Below, in pieces: positions 29,311 through 38,548 of a stretch of DNA of 64,000 nucleotides; positions within the stretch are counted from its first letter, which is position 1; each line of letters starts with the position of its first letter. Source of the stretch: Oleispirillum sp965228165 (GTDB lineage Bacteria; Pseudomonadota; Alphaproteobacteria; Rhodospirillales; Rhodospirillaceae); assembly GCA_965228165.1 (NCBI GenBank), contig CBDDHB010000002.1:124001-188000 (forward strand), given 5' to 3'. The notes under the pieces were generated by a model. The model did not search any database and was not told the origin of the DNA. It saw only the letters and a program-made list of their open reading frames with translations. Position numbers and translations under genes: made by a program.

Positions 29311-29787
29311 ATGACGGAAGGCAACGAGTTTTCCATGGACGAGTTCACCCAACCGGCGGAGGCCGGAACCCCGCGCGAGGACTGGAGCGACGACGTCGCC
29401 GACGCCTCGGCCGACGCGGACGCGATGGGCGCCGAGGATCTGGTGGCGCGCGCCGGGCTGCCGGTGCAGCCGGGCCTGCCGATCGTCGATTCCGACGAAC
29501 CGATCATCGCCGCGCTGCGTCAGGTTCACGACCCGGAAATCCCGGTCAACATCTACGATCTTGGCCTGATTTACGACATCCTGCGGTCGGATGAGGGCGA
29601 CGTGAAGGTGCGGATGACCCTGACCGCGCCGGGGTGTCCGGTGGCCGGGGAACTGCCGATGGAAGTGGCGGAAGAGGTGGTGCGGGTGCGCGGCGTCGGC
29701 GTCGTCGAGGTCTATCTGGTGTGGGATCCGCCATGGTCCCCGGATTGCATGTCGGAAGGCGCGCGCATGCTGCTGGACTATTTCTAG
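29311..29787 (+). CDS. sufT: SUF system DUF59/MIP18-family protein (SufT-like) with acidic N-terminal extension
   Basis: 158 residues from ATG 29311, 10 bases after sufS. The C-terminal 100 residues are the DUF59 domain: QVHDPEIPVNIYDLGLIY, then VRMTLTAPGCPVAGELP with the conserved cysteine, and YLVWDPPWSPDCM. The first 55 or so residues are unusually acidic and low in complexity (DWSDDVADASADADAMGAED). Family members help to mature Fe-S proteins. An internal ATG at 29335 could also serve as start. Confidence 0.88.
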   Translation: MTEGNEFSMDEFTQPAEAGTPREDWSDDVADASADADAMGAEDLVARAGLPVQPGLPIVDSDEPIIAALRQVHDPEIPVNIYDLGLIYDILRSDEGDVKVRMTLTAPGCPVAGELPMEVAEEVVRVRGVGVVEVYLVWDPPWSPDCMSEGARMLLDYF

Positions 29788-29816
29788 GGGCGTTTGGTTT
29801 CGGGGGATTTTCGACG

Positions 29817-30248
29817 ATGGATGCGACCAGCGGGCGGGCCGAGCTTGACGACCTGCGCGAGACGTTCGGCTTCCTCGAGGATTGGGAGGAACGCTACGCC
29901 TATATCATCGACCTGGGCCGGACCCTGCCGCCGATGGACGAGGCGCTGAAGACCGAGGCGACCAAGGTGCGCGGCTGCACCAGTCAGGTATGGATGATCG
30001 GGCGGGAATTCGCCGACGGGCAGGGGCGCCCCTGTCTGGAGATCGTCGCCGACAGCGATGCCCATATCGTGCGCGGCCTGATCCGGATTCTGCACATTCT
30101 CTATTCCGGTCGCCCGAAAACCGAGATCGCGGCGATCGACGCCGAATCCTTTCTGCACGAACTGGGGCTCGACCAGCATTTGAGCCCCAGTCGCCGCAAC
30201 GGCCTGTTTTCGATGGTGGAACGCATCCGCGCCCTGGCGGTGGCGTGA
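29817..30248 (+). CDS. sufE: cysteine desulfuration protein SufE
   Basis: 143 residues from ATG 29817. Begins with the usual helix (LDDLRETFGFLEDWEERYAY), followed by KVRGCTSQVWM with the sulfur-accepting cysteine near residue 55 and LIRILHILYSGRP. It passes sulfur from SufS to SufB. Last gene of the operon; no sufA scaffold follows, and the next gene converges with only 6 bases between stops. Confidence 0.93.
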   Translation: MDATSGRAELDDLRETFGFLEDWEERYAYIIDLGRTLPPMDEALKTEATKVRGCTSQVWMIGREFADGQGRPCLEIVADSDAHIVRGLIRILHILYSGRPKTEIAAIDAESFLHELGLDQHLSPSRRNGLFSMVERIRALAVA

Positions 30249-30254
30249 TCGCGC

Positions 30255-31889
30255 TCAGGCGAACAAAGGCACGGTGACGCCGGAGACGTCCATCGGCGCG
30301 AGTTCGCCCTTGCCGAACAGGTATCCCTGGCCGAAGTCGATGGAACAGGATTGCAGGAAGGCCATCTTTTCCTTGGTATCGACCATCTCGCCGATGGTTT
30401 CGACCTTGAGTTCGCGGCAGAACGATCCCATCGCCTTCATGAAGGCGCGGCCTCGCGCCGTGCCGATGGTGTTTTCCACCGCCGCGCCGTCCAGCTTCAC
30501 CACGTCCACCGCCATCGCCGAAAGATAGTTGAAACTGGCGGCGCCGGCGCCGAAATCGTCCAGGCAGATCGGCACCCCCTTGGCGCGCAGATGCTGGATG
30601 TAGATGTCGGCGGTCTGCAAGTCCTCGACGCGGGAGGATTCGGTCAGTTCGAAAATCAGATGGTCCTTCAGCCAGGGCTTTCTTTCCAGCAGTTCGTCCA
30701 CCCGTTGCCGGTATCCGGCGTCGAGAAGGGATTGCCCCGACATGTTGACCGCCATCCGGAGGTCGGTGTTTCTTCCGTTCTTTTCCAGCCAGTCCACGGT
30801 TTTCAGCATCACCGCGAAGTCGAAGCTGGAGATCAGGCCGGTTTCCTCGGCGAAGCAGATGTAGCGATAGGGGGATTCGCCGAATTTTCCCTGGAAGCGG
30901 CTCAATACCTCGTAATGGTGCACCGATCCGTCCTTCAGGCTGACGATCGGCTGGAAGACGATGGAAAAGTTGGAATGGGCGACGACGTTGCGGAACAGGG
31001 AGACGGTCTTCACCGCCTCCTCCGCCAGACCGGCGAAGTTGGCGTTGAGCGACGACAGCGTCAGATTGTTTCCCGCGCTCTCCTTGAACTGGTTGATCGC
31101 GAACACGATGCCCTTGGCCAGGTCCTCGGGGTCCACGTCCTCCTGGCCGGTGATGGTGGCGGTGCGGACGTCTACCTCTCGTTTCGCGGTGATCGCGGCA
31201 AGAAGCCCGGCCAACTCGTCGCGCAGGGCGTCGATATCGGTGGTTTCGGAGTGCACCAGGGCGTACTTGCCCAGGCCCATGGTGCCCGCTTCCTCCTGTT
31301 CCAGGGCGTGGGCGTGCAGGAAGGAACTGATCGCCAGCCGGACGTTGCGTTGCTCGCCGCGGCCCATTTCGCCGAACAGGTTTTGCAGGTCGGGGATGGA
31401 GATCAGCGACAGCTTGGCGTCGCGTCGCCGGGCCAGGGCCTCGTTCGCCATGTCGCAGAAGGAATCCGCGTCGCGGAAGCCGTCGGCGTAGCTCATCGTC
31501 CGTTCCAGGTGGGCGTTGGGCATCAGCTTGAGGGAGAGGAAGTAACGCCCGGTCTTCTCCCCGGGTTCGGGGGCGGCATGATAGCCCGCGATCTGGCAGA
31601 TCTGGCCGCGACGGTCGTGGCGCTCCACCGAGACGTAGAGATCCTGAATCCGCCCGCCGCGTTGACGGGCATGGGAGAACACGGTGTGCACCACCTGCCG
31701 CGCCTGGGTTCCCAGAAGGTCGAGGAAGTTTTCGCCGACCAGGCTTTCCGGCGGACGGCCGAACAGAACTTCGGTCAGGCCGCCGACGAAAAGGACCTCG
31801 TAGCGGTCGGTGACTTCGAACAGAATTTCCCCCCAGCAGAACGCCAGAGAGACGAATCGGTCGCGCGAAGACTTTTCGTCCTGGTTCAC
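30255..31889 (-). CDS. EAL-domain protein (c-di-GMP phosphodiesterase type) with PAS-like N-terminus
   Basis: 544 residues from GTG 31889, which has AGGG five bases upstream; the open frame before it lacks a site. N-terminal PAS-like segment (DRYEVLFVGGLTEVLFG), then a middle region of unknown fold, then an EAL domain from about residue 315 (FQPIVSLKDGSVHHYEVLSR, EVL in place of EAL). Catalytic landmarks remain: FELTESS, CLDDFGAG, VKLDGA, the glutamate in IGEMVDT and QGYLFGKG. Likely cleaves or senses c-di-GMP in the cytoplasm; no membrane segment is seen. cheW is upstream on the same strand but separated by a terminator. Confidence 0.82.
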   Translation of the reverse strand: MNQDEKSSRDRFVSLAFCWGEILFEVTDRYEVLFVGGLTEVLFGRPPESLVGENFLDLLGTQARQVVHTVFSHARQRGGRIQDLYVSVERHDRRGQICQIAGYHAAPEPGEKTGRYFLSLKLMPNAHLERTMSYADGFRDADSFCDMANEALARRRDAKLSLISIPDLQNLFGEMGRGEQRNVRLAISSFLHAHALEQEEAGTMGLGKYALVHSETTDIDALRDELAGLLAAITAKREVDVRTATITGQEDVDPEDLAKGIVFAINQFKESAGNNLTLSSLNANFAGLAEEAVKTVSLFRNVVAHSNFSIVFQPIVSLKDGSVHHYEVLSRFQGKFGESPYRYICFAEETGLISSFDFAVMLKTVDWLEKNGRNTDLRMAVNMSGQSLLDAGYRQRVDELLERKPWLKDHLIFELTESSRVEDLQTADIYIQHLRAKGVPICLDDFGAGAASFNYLSAMAVDVVKLDGAAVENTIGTARGRAFMKAMGSFCRELKVETIGEMVDTKEKMAFLQSCSIDFGQGYLFGKGELAPMDVSGVTVPLFA

Positions 31890-32031
31890 TATACCCTGCC
31901 GACAAGCCGGTCTTCCCGCGGCGTTCGCGTCCGGGGGAAGGCGCGGTCGGTTCACCTCTCCATATCCCGGCACGATTTTAATGTTTCTCCAGGGAAAAAC
32001 CTAGAGACTTGACGTGCCCTAAACTTATTTC

Positions 32032-32063
32032 GAAAGAAAAGCGGCGCCAATTTCCGCGCCGCT
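32032..32063 (-). terminator. intrinsic terminator of cheW
   Basis: On the minus strand an 8-bp stem AGCGGCGC/GCGCCGCT (32040-32063) is followed by TTTTCTTTCG. It starts 33 bases after the cheW stop. Confidence 0.75.
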
Positions 32064-32095
32064 TGATCTTTTTCTGCTCCGAACGCGGAGAACGC

Positions 32096-32581
32096 CTAAC
32101 GTACGGCGAATCCCAGAAGGGAATCGATATCCAGAAGGATGAGAAGCTCTTCCTCCAGCTGGATGACCCCGGCGGAAATGCTGCGCCAGCGTTGGTCCAG
32201 GGTGGTCGGGTTGCTTTCGATCCGTTCGGTCGGCATGCTGATTACCGCCCCGACGGAATCCACCTTCAGACTGTAGAGTTCGGTTCCCTGCTCGACGGTG
32301 ACGCACATTGGCGAGCTGCCTTCCGGCGGCGGCTTCAGGCCCAGGCACTGACGCACGTCAACCACCGTGACGATGCGTCCGCGCAGGTTGATCGCACCGG
32401 CGATTTCCGAGGGCGCCAACGGAATGTGCGCGATCTTTTCCGGAATCAGGATGTCCTGGACCCGTTCGACCGGGATGCCGAACAGTTGCTTCGCCACATA
32501 GATCGTGACGAAAACCTGTTCGCTGGACTGTGTCGCCACGGCGTTGTGGCGCCCCGGGGTCGTCGTCGTGAGTTGGTTCAT
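32096..32581 (-). CDS. cheW: CheW-like chemotaxis adaptor
   Basis: 161 residues, a single CheW domain: VTIYVAKQLFGIPVERVQDI, IPLAPSEIAGAINLRGRIV and a C-terminal LILLDIDSLLG. The N-terminal 22 residues are polar. ATG 32581 is taken as start; a GTG at 32539 is possible. CheW links receptors to CheA; no other che genes are adjacent, so it serves a pathway encoded elsewhere. Its 5' end overlaps the start of the divergent dgcN. Confidence 0.85.
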   Translation of the reverse strand: MNQLTTTTPGRHNAVATQSSEQVFVTIYVAKQLFGIPVERVQDILIPEKIAHIPLAPSEIAGAINLRGRIVTVVDVRQCLGLKPPPEGSSPMCVTVEQGTELYSLKVDSVGAVISMPTERIESNPTTLDQRWRSISAGVIQLEEELLILLDIDSLLGFAVR

Positions 32582-33575
32582 CGCGTGCCGAGCCGTTGCG
32601 GTTGGGGAGGCGCCGGACCAGCTGGCGGCGAAGACGGCGGGCGGCATCGCCGAGTGGCGGCCCGATTGGTGCGTCGGTCAGGTTCGCCTGTCCGATTGCA
32701 AGGCCGATCTGAAGCTCGCCGACCTGACGGTGGAAGAGGCGGCCAAGGCCGGGGCGAAGACCCTGGTCGTCGGTGTCGCCAACCGTGGCGGAGTGATCGG
32801 CGGCGCCTGGCTGGAAACCATCCTGCGGGCCCTCGACCTCGGCCTCGACATCGCCGCCGGGCTGCACCAGCGCCTGGCCGACGTGCCGGAGATCAAGGCC
32901 CATGCCGACGCCTGCAAGCGCCAGCTGTTCGACGTGCGCCATCCGACGCAGCATTTCGCCGTCGCCTCCGGGAAGCGCCGCTCCGGCAAGCGTCTGCTCG
33001 CGGTCGGCACCGACTGCTCGGTGGGCAAGATGTACACCGCCCTCGCCCTGGAAAAGGAAATGCGGGCGCGCGGGTTCAAGGCCGACTTCCGCGCCACCGG
33101 CCAGACCGGCATCTTCATCGCCGGGTCGGGGGTGTCGATCGACGCGGTGGTCGCCGACTTCATTTCCGGCGCGGTGGAATGGCTTTCCCCCGCCAACGAG
33201 GCCGACCACTGGGACGTCGTCGAGGGGCAGGGTTCGTTGTTTCATGCGTCCTATGCCGGGGTCAGCCTGGGTCTGATTCACGGCGCGCAGCCCGATGCCC
33301 TGGTTCTGTGCCACGATCCGGTGCGCGATCACATGCGCGGCCTGCCGGACTATCGCCTGCCCGATATCGAATCCTGCATGGATCTGAATCTGGCGCACGC
33401 GCAACTGGTCAATCCGCGGGCGAAGTTCGTCGGCATTTGCCTCAACACCTCGGCGATGTCGGACGAGGCGGCGGCGTCGCTGAAGGATGGTCTGAGCGCG
33501 ACCTTCGATCTGCCCTGCGTCGATCCGTTGAAGGACGGCGTCGGCGCGGTGGTCGATCGTCTGGCCGATCTGTAA
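32568..33575 (+). CDS. dgcN: DUF1611 protein, D-glutamate N-acetyltransferase DgcN-like
   Basis: About 335 residues. GTG 32568 gives 11 residues before GEAPDQLAAKTAGGIAEWRP, the same spacing as in relatives that start just before this motif; GGGG lies upstream. An N-terminal Rossmann-like half (TLVVGVANRGGVI) is followed by a P-loop-like block GTDCSVGKMYTALALE and RATGQTGIFIAGSGVSIDAV. The adjacent enolase-family racemase (dgcA), 17 bases downstream, makes the assignment firm: DgcN acetylates D-glutamate before DgcA epimerises it. The start lies inside the 5' end of divergent cheW. Confidence 0.8.
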   Translation: MSWFIACRAVAVGEAPDQLAAKTAGGIAEWRPDWCVGQVRLSDCKADLKLADLTVEEAAKAGAKTLVVGVANRGGVIGGAWLETILRALDLGLDIAAGLHQRLADVPEIKAHADACKRQLFDVRHPTQHFAVASGKRRSGKRLLAVGTDCSVGKMYTALALEKEMRARGFKADFRATGQTGIFIAGSGVSIDAVVADFISGAVEWLSPANEADHWDVVEGQGSLFHASYAGVSLGLIHGAQPDALVLCHDPVRDHMRGLPDYRLPDIESCMDLNLAHAQLVNPRAKFVGICLNTSAMSDEAAASLKDGLSATFDLPCVDPLKDGVGAVVDRLADL

Positions 33576-33592
33576 CGGAGGGCGGCAGGGCG

Positions 33593-34582
33593 ATGTGGAT
33601 GCTCGACATCCAGCAGGAAAGCTGGCCGATCGCGGGTTCGTTCACCATCTCGCGGGGGTCTCGCACCTCCGCCGAGGTGGTGGTGGTGACCCTTACCGAT
33701 GCCCGTAGTGGCAAGCGCGGGCGCGGCGAGTGCGTGCCCTATGCCCGCTATGGCGAAAGCGTGGACGGGGTGATCGCCGATCTTCGGGCGATCGCTCCCG
33801 CCCTGGCGCGCGGCCAGGTCGATCGCATCGCCCTGCAATCCGCGATGCACCCGGGCGCGGCGCGCAACGCGCTCGACTGCGCCTTCTGGGATCTGGAGGC
33901 GAAGGAGCGCGGTCGCGCGGCGTGGGAGATCGCCGGTCTGGACCGACCGCGCGAACTGATCACCGCCGAAACCTTGAGCCTGGATGTGCCGGAGAAGATG
34001 GCCGCCGCCGCCATCGCCAAGGAGGGGCGGCCCCTTTTGAAGCTGAAACTGGGCTCCGAGGTCGCGCTCGACCGCGTCGCGGCGGTGCGTCGGGCGCGTC
34101 CCGACGCCACCCTGATCGTCGATGCCAACGAGGCCCTGCCCGTCGCCGATCTGGCGCCGATGCTGTCGGCGCTGGCCGGGCTGGGCGTCGCCATGGTCGA
34201 ACAGCCGTTGCCGGCGGGAGAGGACGACTGCCTGGCGGAGATCGATTCGCCGATCCCGCTTTGCGCCGACGAATCCTCGCATACGGTGAAGGACATCCCG
34301 CGTCTGGCGCGGCTCTACGACATGGTCAACGTCAAGCTGGACAAGACCGGCGGCCTGACCGAGGCGATCGCCATGGTCAAGGCGGCGGAGGCGGCGGGGC
34401 TTTCCCTGATGATCGGCTGCATGGTCGGCACGTCGCTGGCGATGGCGCCCGCCTTCCTGTTGGCTTCGCGGGCGCGATACGTCGATCTCGACGGGCCGGT
34501 GATTCTCGCCCGAGACCGCGAATTCGGGCTTTCCTATGCGCACGGACGGGTATCGCCGCCGTTGCCCGATTTGTGGGGATGA
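33593..34582 (+). CDS. dgcA: enolase-superfamily N-acetyl-D-glutamate racemase (DgcA-like; dipeptide epimerase fold)
   Basis: 329 residues from ATG 33593, with GGAGGG upstream. Enolase-superfamily catalytic residues are all visible: LLKLKLG (KxK, near 148), VDANE (metal Asp, near 178), VEQPLP (metal Glu, near 203), CADESSH (near 225) and VNVKLDKTGG (second catalytic Lys, near 250). By sequence alone it resembles dipeptide epimerases; pairing with DUF1611 indicates conversion of N-acetyl-D-Glu to N-acetyl-L-Glu, allowing D-Glu use. A terminator follows. Confidence 0.83.
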   Translation: MWMLDIQQESWPIAGSFTISRGSRTSAEVVVVTLTDARSGKRGRGECVPYARYGESVDGVIADLRAIAPALARGQVDRIALQSAMHPGAARNALDCAFWDLEAKERGRAAWEIAGLDRPRELITAETLSLDVPEKMAAAAIAKEGRPLLKLKLGSEVALDRVAAVRRARPDATLIVDANEALPVADLAPMLSALAGLGVAMVEQPLPAGEDDCLAEIDSPIPLCADESSHTVKDIPRLARLYDMVNVKLDKTGGLTEAIAMVKAAEAAGLSLMIGCMVGTSLAMAPAFLLASRARYVDLDGPVILARDREFGLSYAHGRVSPPLPDLWG

Positions 34583-34594
34583 AAACCGGAACCA

Positions 34595-34618
34595 GGGGGG
34601 GCGAAAGCCCCCTTTTTT
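34595..34618 (+). terminator. intrinsic terminator after dgcA
   Basis: GGGGGGC, GAAA loop, GCCCCC, then TTTTTT: a GC stem with a GNRA tetraloop and a clean T run, 12 bases after the dgcA stop. Confidence 0.9.
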
Positions 34619-35483
34619 ATCGCGCCGCGACCGGCAGATAGGACGGCGGCGCGGGGCGATAGCGCACTGCGTGGCTTTCGTGGAAGGCGCGCACCAGCGA
34701 GGCGAGTTGCAGGTTGCGGGTCTGCATCGCTTCCACCTGATCCAGGGAGATCGGCGATGCCGATTTCGTCGTTGCGCCGCTTAAGGCGGATTTGACCCGT
34801 TCCGCCAGGGCATATAGGTTCTGCATTTCGAACAGGTCGGCGGCCATGAACAGCACCGGCGACATGCGGATGCGTTTTTTCGGCGGGTTCTGCACATGGA
34901 ACGAGAACGCCGCGTCCTTGCCGCGCCGCCGTTCGATCACCGCGCAGCGCACGCCGTCGCTGTTTTCGTTCATCACCACCGCGGCGCGGCTGTCGTGGCG
35001 CAGCCGAATCTGTCGGGAGGTGACCAGTTTGGGCGCCAGCCGTTTGAGCAAGGCCTAGGTGATTTCCTCTCCCTTGGCTTCCTCCTCGACCAGATCGAGA
35101 GCGGGCATCGGCTGGTTCGAGAAGAATAGCCGCGTCCCGTTGGAATAGACGGCGAACCAGCTTTCCGGAGCGTATTCGCGGTCGTAGTCGGACAGCGCGG
35201 TCTCGGTCAGCTTTCGCCAGTTCAATCCGTGGCCGGGGGCGAGGCACAGGGGGTCCGCCTTGAACGTGTCGATGACGAGCCCGGCGAGGCGCAGGGTGGA
35301 GGGGATGTTCTGTCCGCGCACCACCAGATTCTCCCCGATCTTGTCGTCGGAGAGGGTGCAGGCGATGCGGTTGGCGCGGATCGCCAGCTTGGCATAGGCC
35401 TCCAGGTCCGGTCCGGGGTGCGCGCCGTCGAAATAGAGGGTCTTTTCGCGGTAGAGCGTCAGGGTGCCGGTTTCCAGGGCCAT
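34617..35483 (-). pseudogene. conserved-looking hypothetical gene split by an in-frame TAG
   Basis: One reading frame of about 288 codons, interrupted at 35055-35057 by TAG. The first part (142 residues from ATG 35483, starting MALETGTLTLYREKTLYFDG) ends in ...KGEEIT; without a frame change the sequence goes on as ALLKRLAPKLVTSRQIRLRH and stops at 34617. A CAG to TAG change would explain it. I do not recognise a family; both parts are soluble-looking, and the second contains a short charged beta-rich segment (FHVQNPPKKRIRMSPVL). Two separate genes are possible, but the second would need a TTG start with no clear ribosome site. Confidence 0.6.
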
Positions 35484-35634
35484 GTCCGAGGTGTGTCCAT
35501 CGCGAAGCGCGCGGCAGGGGGAGGCCGTCCGTCACGGCTTCCGGGGGTGAAAGTATAACCGGAGATTGTGGTCGAGAAAAACCCTAGGGTCGGTATCCCT
35601 AAATTTGTTCCGACTGCGCCGTCGGCGAGTCCGG

Positions 35635-36396
35635 TCAGCCGTCGCGCAGGGCGGTCTTGCGCGCCCGATATTCGGCGAGTTTTCTTTGCCGCCAGGCTTC
35701 CGCCTCGGCGCGCGCCGCCTCGCGACGTTGCCGGGTTTCGGCGTTTTCCGCGACTCGAAGCGGCTTGGCCTCGGGCCGGGCGGCGGCGACGGCTTTTTCC
35801 TCCGGCGGGCGCCGGAGGTCGGTTCGCAGGTCGCGCAGGTTGACCGCGACCCGCTTCTCGTAGGCCAGGCCCCGGTCGGCGTCGGCGGAGTGATAGCGGC
35901 GCACCGCTTCCGACCAGCTGTTCCAGGACTGGTGCAGATCCTTCAGGAAACGCGCCGCGTAGCGGACGTTGGTTTCCGGATCGAAGGCCTCGGCGAGCGA
36001 GGAAAAGGCGTTGGGGTGGTACTTCAGGTTGATCTGCATGCAGCCGACGTCGATGTTCTCCACCCCCCTGGCGCGCAGCCGCCCGACTTCGGCGACGGCG
36101 GCGGCCTTGGTGGGAAAATACTGCCCCTCGCCGCCCGTGGTGACGGTCCACGGCCAGGCAACTTTTGCCTTGGTCCGGGGGTCGGTGCGACCGCTTTCGG
36201 TGATCGCGATGCTGGGCAGCATGTCCTTCGGCAGGCGTTCGGCGGCATTGACGCGAAGCGCCGTGTCGATGCAGATTCCGGACCATGCGCGGGCCTGCAA
36301 GGCGTTGAACGGCAACAGGAAAGCCGCCAGCAGCAGGCCCTTGGCCAAGGTCTTTGCAAGAGGGGCGAAGCGGCGGCTCATGGGGCGGAAATCCAT
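35635..36396 (-). CDS. lytic transglycosylase (SLT domain), exported
   Basis: About 253 residues from ATG 36396 (alternative ATG 36381). A signal peptide follows (LAKGLLLAAFLLPFNALQARA). The SLT domain has the catalytic glutamate in SIAITESGR, the motif DVGCMQINLKYHPNAF (GVMQI-like) and AARFLKDLHQSWNSW. The C-terminal 70 residues are charged, Ala/Arg/Glu-rich and probably coiled coil. It cleaves peptidoglycan in the periplasm. The open frame above the start overlaps the divergent ABC gene and is not used. Confidence 0.82.
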   Translation of the reverse strand: MDFRPMSRRFAPLAKTLAKGLLLAAFLLPFNALQARAWSGICIDTALRVNAAERLPKDMLPSIAITESGRTDPRTKAKVAWPWTVTTGGEGQYFPTKAAAVAEVGRLRARGVENIDVGCMQINLKYHPNAFSSLAEAFDPETNVRYAARFLKDLHQSWNSWSEAVRRYHSADADRGLAYEKRVAVNLRDLRTDLRRPPEEKAVAAARPEAKPLRVAENAETRQRREAARAEAEAWRQRKLAEYRARKTALRDG

Positions 36397-36581
36397 CCGT
36401 ACGGTTCGGCGGCGGGGCGGCGGACGCGGGATCGCGCGGCCTTGACCCGTCCTTTCCCACGCAAGTCCGGTGCCAGAGGCCGGACGCGGCGGAAGAGGGG
36501 CGGTTTTTTCTGGCTTTGTCGGCTTGTCCCCTGTTAAATCGGACAAAAGACCGACGACGCGCACGACGGATGCGCGGCGGG

Positions 36582-38367
36582 ATGAGAGGGATCTTGGGGA
36601 ACGACACCGTTGCACCGCCGATCGCCGCCGAACCGCAGCCGATGCGGTCGTTCCTTCGCCGCTTCGTCGATCTTGCGATGCCGTTCTGGTCGTCCGAGGA
36701 CGGCTGGAGGCTGACCGGCCTGGGGCTGGCGATGCTGGTCCTGACGGTGATTCAGGTGGGTTTTCCGATCGCCCTCAACATCTGGAACGAGAAGCTGTTC
36801 GACGCCCGGGAACAGCACGCCATGCAGCGCTTCGAGGCGCTGATCGGCGTGCTGCTGCTGATCATCGTCGGCAACGTCCTGGTCACCTCGACCCATTTGC
36901 GGGTGAAGCGCCGTCTACAGGTGGCCTGGCGGCAGTGGCTGACCTATCGGGTGTTCCGCGATTGGATGTCGGGCGGGCGGCAGTATCTTCTGAACCTGGT
37001 TCCCGGCGATCACGACAATCCCGACGGGCGTATCGCCGAGGACATCCGGATCACCACGGAATCCGCCATCGATCTGGCGCACTCGCTGTTCTATTCGCTG
37101 TTGCTTCTGGTCAGCTTCACCCAGATTTTGTGGTCGCTGTCGGGTCCGGCGCTGACCACCTTCGGCGGGTTGGAAGTGCCCCTGCCCGGTCATCTGGTGT
37201 GGATCGCGGTGGCCTATTCGGGGTTGGGCGCGGTGGCGGCCTGGGCGCTGGGCAAGCCCCTGATCCGCGCCGCCGACCGCCGCCAGACCGACGAGGCGAA
37301 CTTCCGCTTCGGTCTGGCGCATGCCCGCGAGAACGCCATGGCGATCGCGCTTCTGCATGGTGAAACCGGCGAACGCCGCCATTTCCGCAGCCTGTTCCGT
37401 CGCGTCGCGCGGGCCTGGGACGGGCAGACCTGGGCGCTGACCAAGCTGATCTATTTCTCTTCCAGCTGGTCGGTCCTTTCCATGGCCTTTCCCTTCCTGG
37501 TGGCGGCGCCGCGCTATATCGGCGGGATGATCACCCTGGGGGTGCTGATGCAGACCGCCCAGGCCTTCGGTCAGATGACCGCCGCGCTGTCCTGGCCGAT
37601 CGACAACCTGGCCGGTGTGGCGGCGTGGCGCGCCTCGGTGGAGCGGGTGCTGCGTCTGGTCGATGGCATCGAGCTGGTCTCGCGGCGGGTCGACGCGGGG
37701 GGCACGACGGCACCGCATCGCCCAGTCGGAGGCTCCGGAACTCGCCTTCCGCGATGTCGAGATCGCGGACGCCGCGGGCGCCACCCAGATCGCCCGCTTC
37801 TCCACCCGGATCGCCGCCGGGGAACGGGTGCTGGTCACCGGCGATCCCGGCGCGGCGGTGAAGCTGTTCAAGGTGGTGGCGCGGTTGTGGCCGTGGGGGC
37901 GCGGCCAGGTCGATCTGCCGACGGGGGCGTCGATCTTCTTCATGCCGCGTCGGCCCTACCTGCCGATCGGGCCGTTGCGCGCCGCGATCGTCTTTCCGCA
38001 GGTGCCGGACGTCGGCGACGACGAGGCCCTGCGCGCCGCGCTGGTCAGCGTCGGGCTGGAGGACTTCCAGGGCCGCCTGGACGAGCCCGGCAACTGGGAG
38101 CAGACCCTGGCGGTGGGGGAACAGCAGCGTCTGGGCTTCGCCCGCCTGCTGATGCACCGTCCGGACTGGATCTTCATCGAAGAGGCGACCAACGGCCTGG
38201 ACCGCGACACCGAGCGTCAGATGATGGAAATGGTGGTCGCCGAATATCCGCGATCGGCGATCATCACGATCAGCCACCGCACCTCGATGCAGGCCTTCCA
38301 CCGCTGCCGCCTGACCCTGGTGCGGGTCAACGGCTTCGCGGTGGTGGAGGACTGCCTGCTGCCGTAA
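36582..38367 (+). CDS. SbmA/BacA-type ABC transporter (ABC_membrane_2) with degenerate ATPase motifs, one frameshift
   Basis: About 594 residues once a G6 run at 37697-37702 is shortened by one. Five or six membrane helices up to about residue 340 (e.g. LAMLVLTVIQVGFPIALNIW; YFSSSWSVLSMAFPFLVAAP) match the SbmA/BacA/YddA group, which moves peptides or vitamin B12-like cargo. The nucleotide-binding half departs from consensus: Walker A reads TGDPGAAVKLF instead of GxxGxGKS, and Walker B has IFIEEATNGLD with Glu for the metal Asp, though GEQQRLGFARLLMHRP is intact. Start uncertain: ATG 36570 or 36582. A composite hairpin element follows. Confidence 0.78.
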
Positions 38368-38375
38368 AACCCAGG

Positions 38376-38539
38376 CCGGGGCGCCGCCCCGGACCCTGGC
38401 AAGGGGCTTGGCCCCTTGCAACCCATTCCTGGTTTTCCGCCGCGTAGCGGCAATCGACCATTACGCCGCATGGTGGCCTGATGGCGCTTTGCGCGAAAAC
38501 CAAAGTATACGGGAGGCGCGGAGGGCCCGAGGCCCTCCG
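38376..38539. repeat. composite hairpin element, copy B, between convergent genes
   Basis: Stems in order: CCGGGGC/GCCCCGG (38376-38392), GCAAGGGG/CCCCTTGC (38399-38419), an imperfect core from 38431 to 38501 that starts GGTTTTCCGCCGCGTAGCGG and ends GCGCGAAAACC, and CGGAGGGCC/GGCCCTCCG (38519-38539). The core shares CCATTCCT and CGCCGCGTAGCGGC with copy A at 16954-17081. Both lie between genes that end toward each other. Confidence 0.65.
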
Positions 38540-38548
38540 CAACGTTTT

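Noticed and set aside
35055..35057. TAG read as pyrrolysine or another recoded amino acid
   Set aside because: I see no pyl genes or recoding element, and TAG is used as a normal stop in the window (for example at the end of the dsbD-like and sufT genes).
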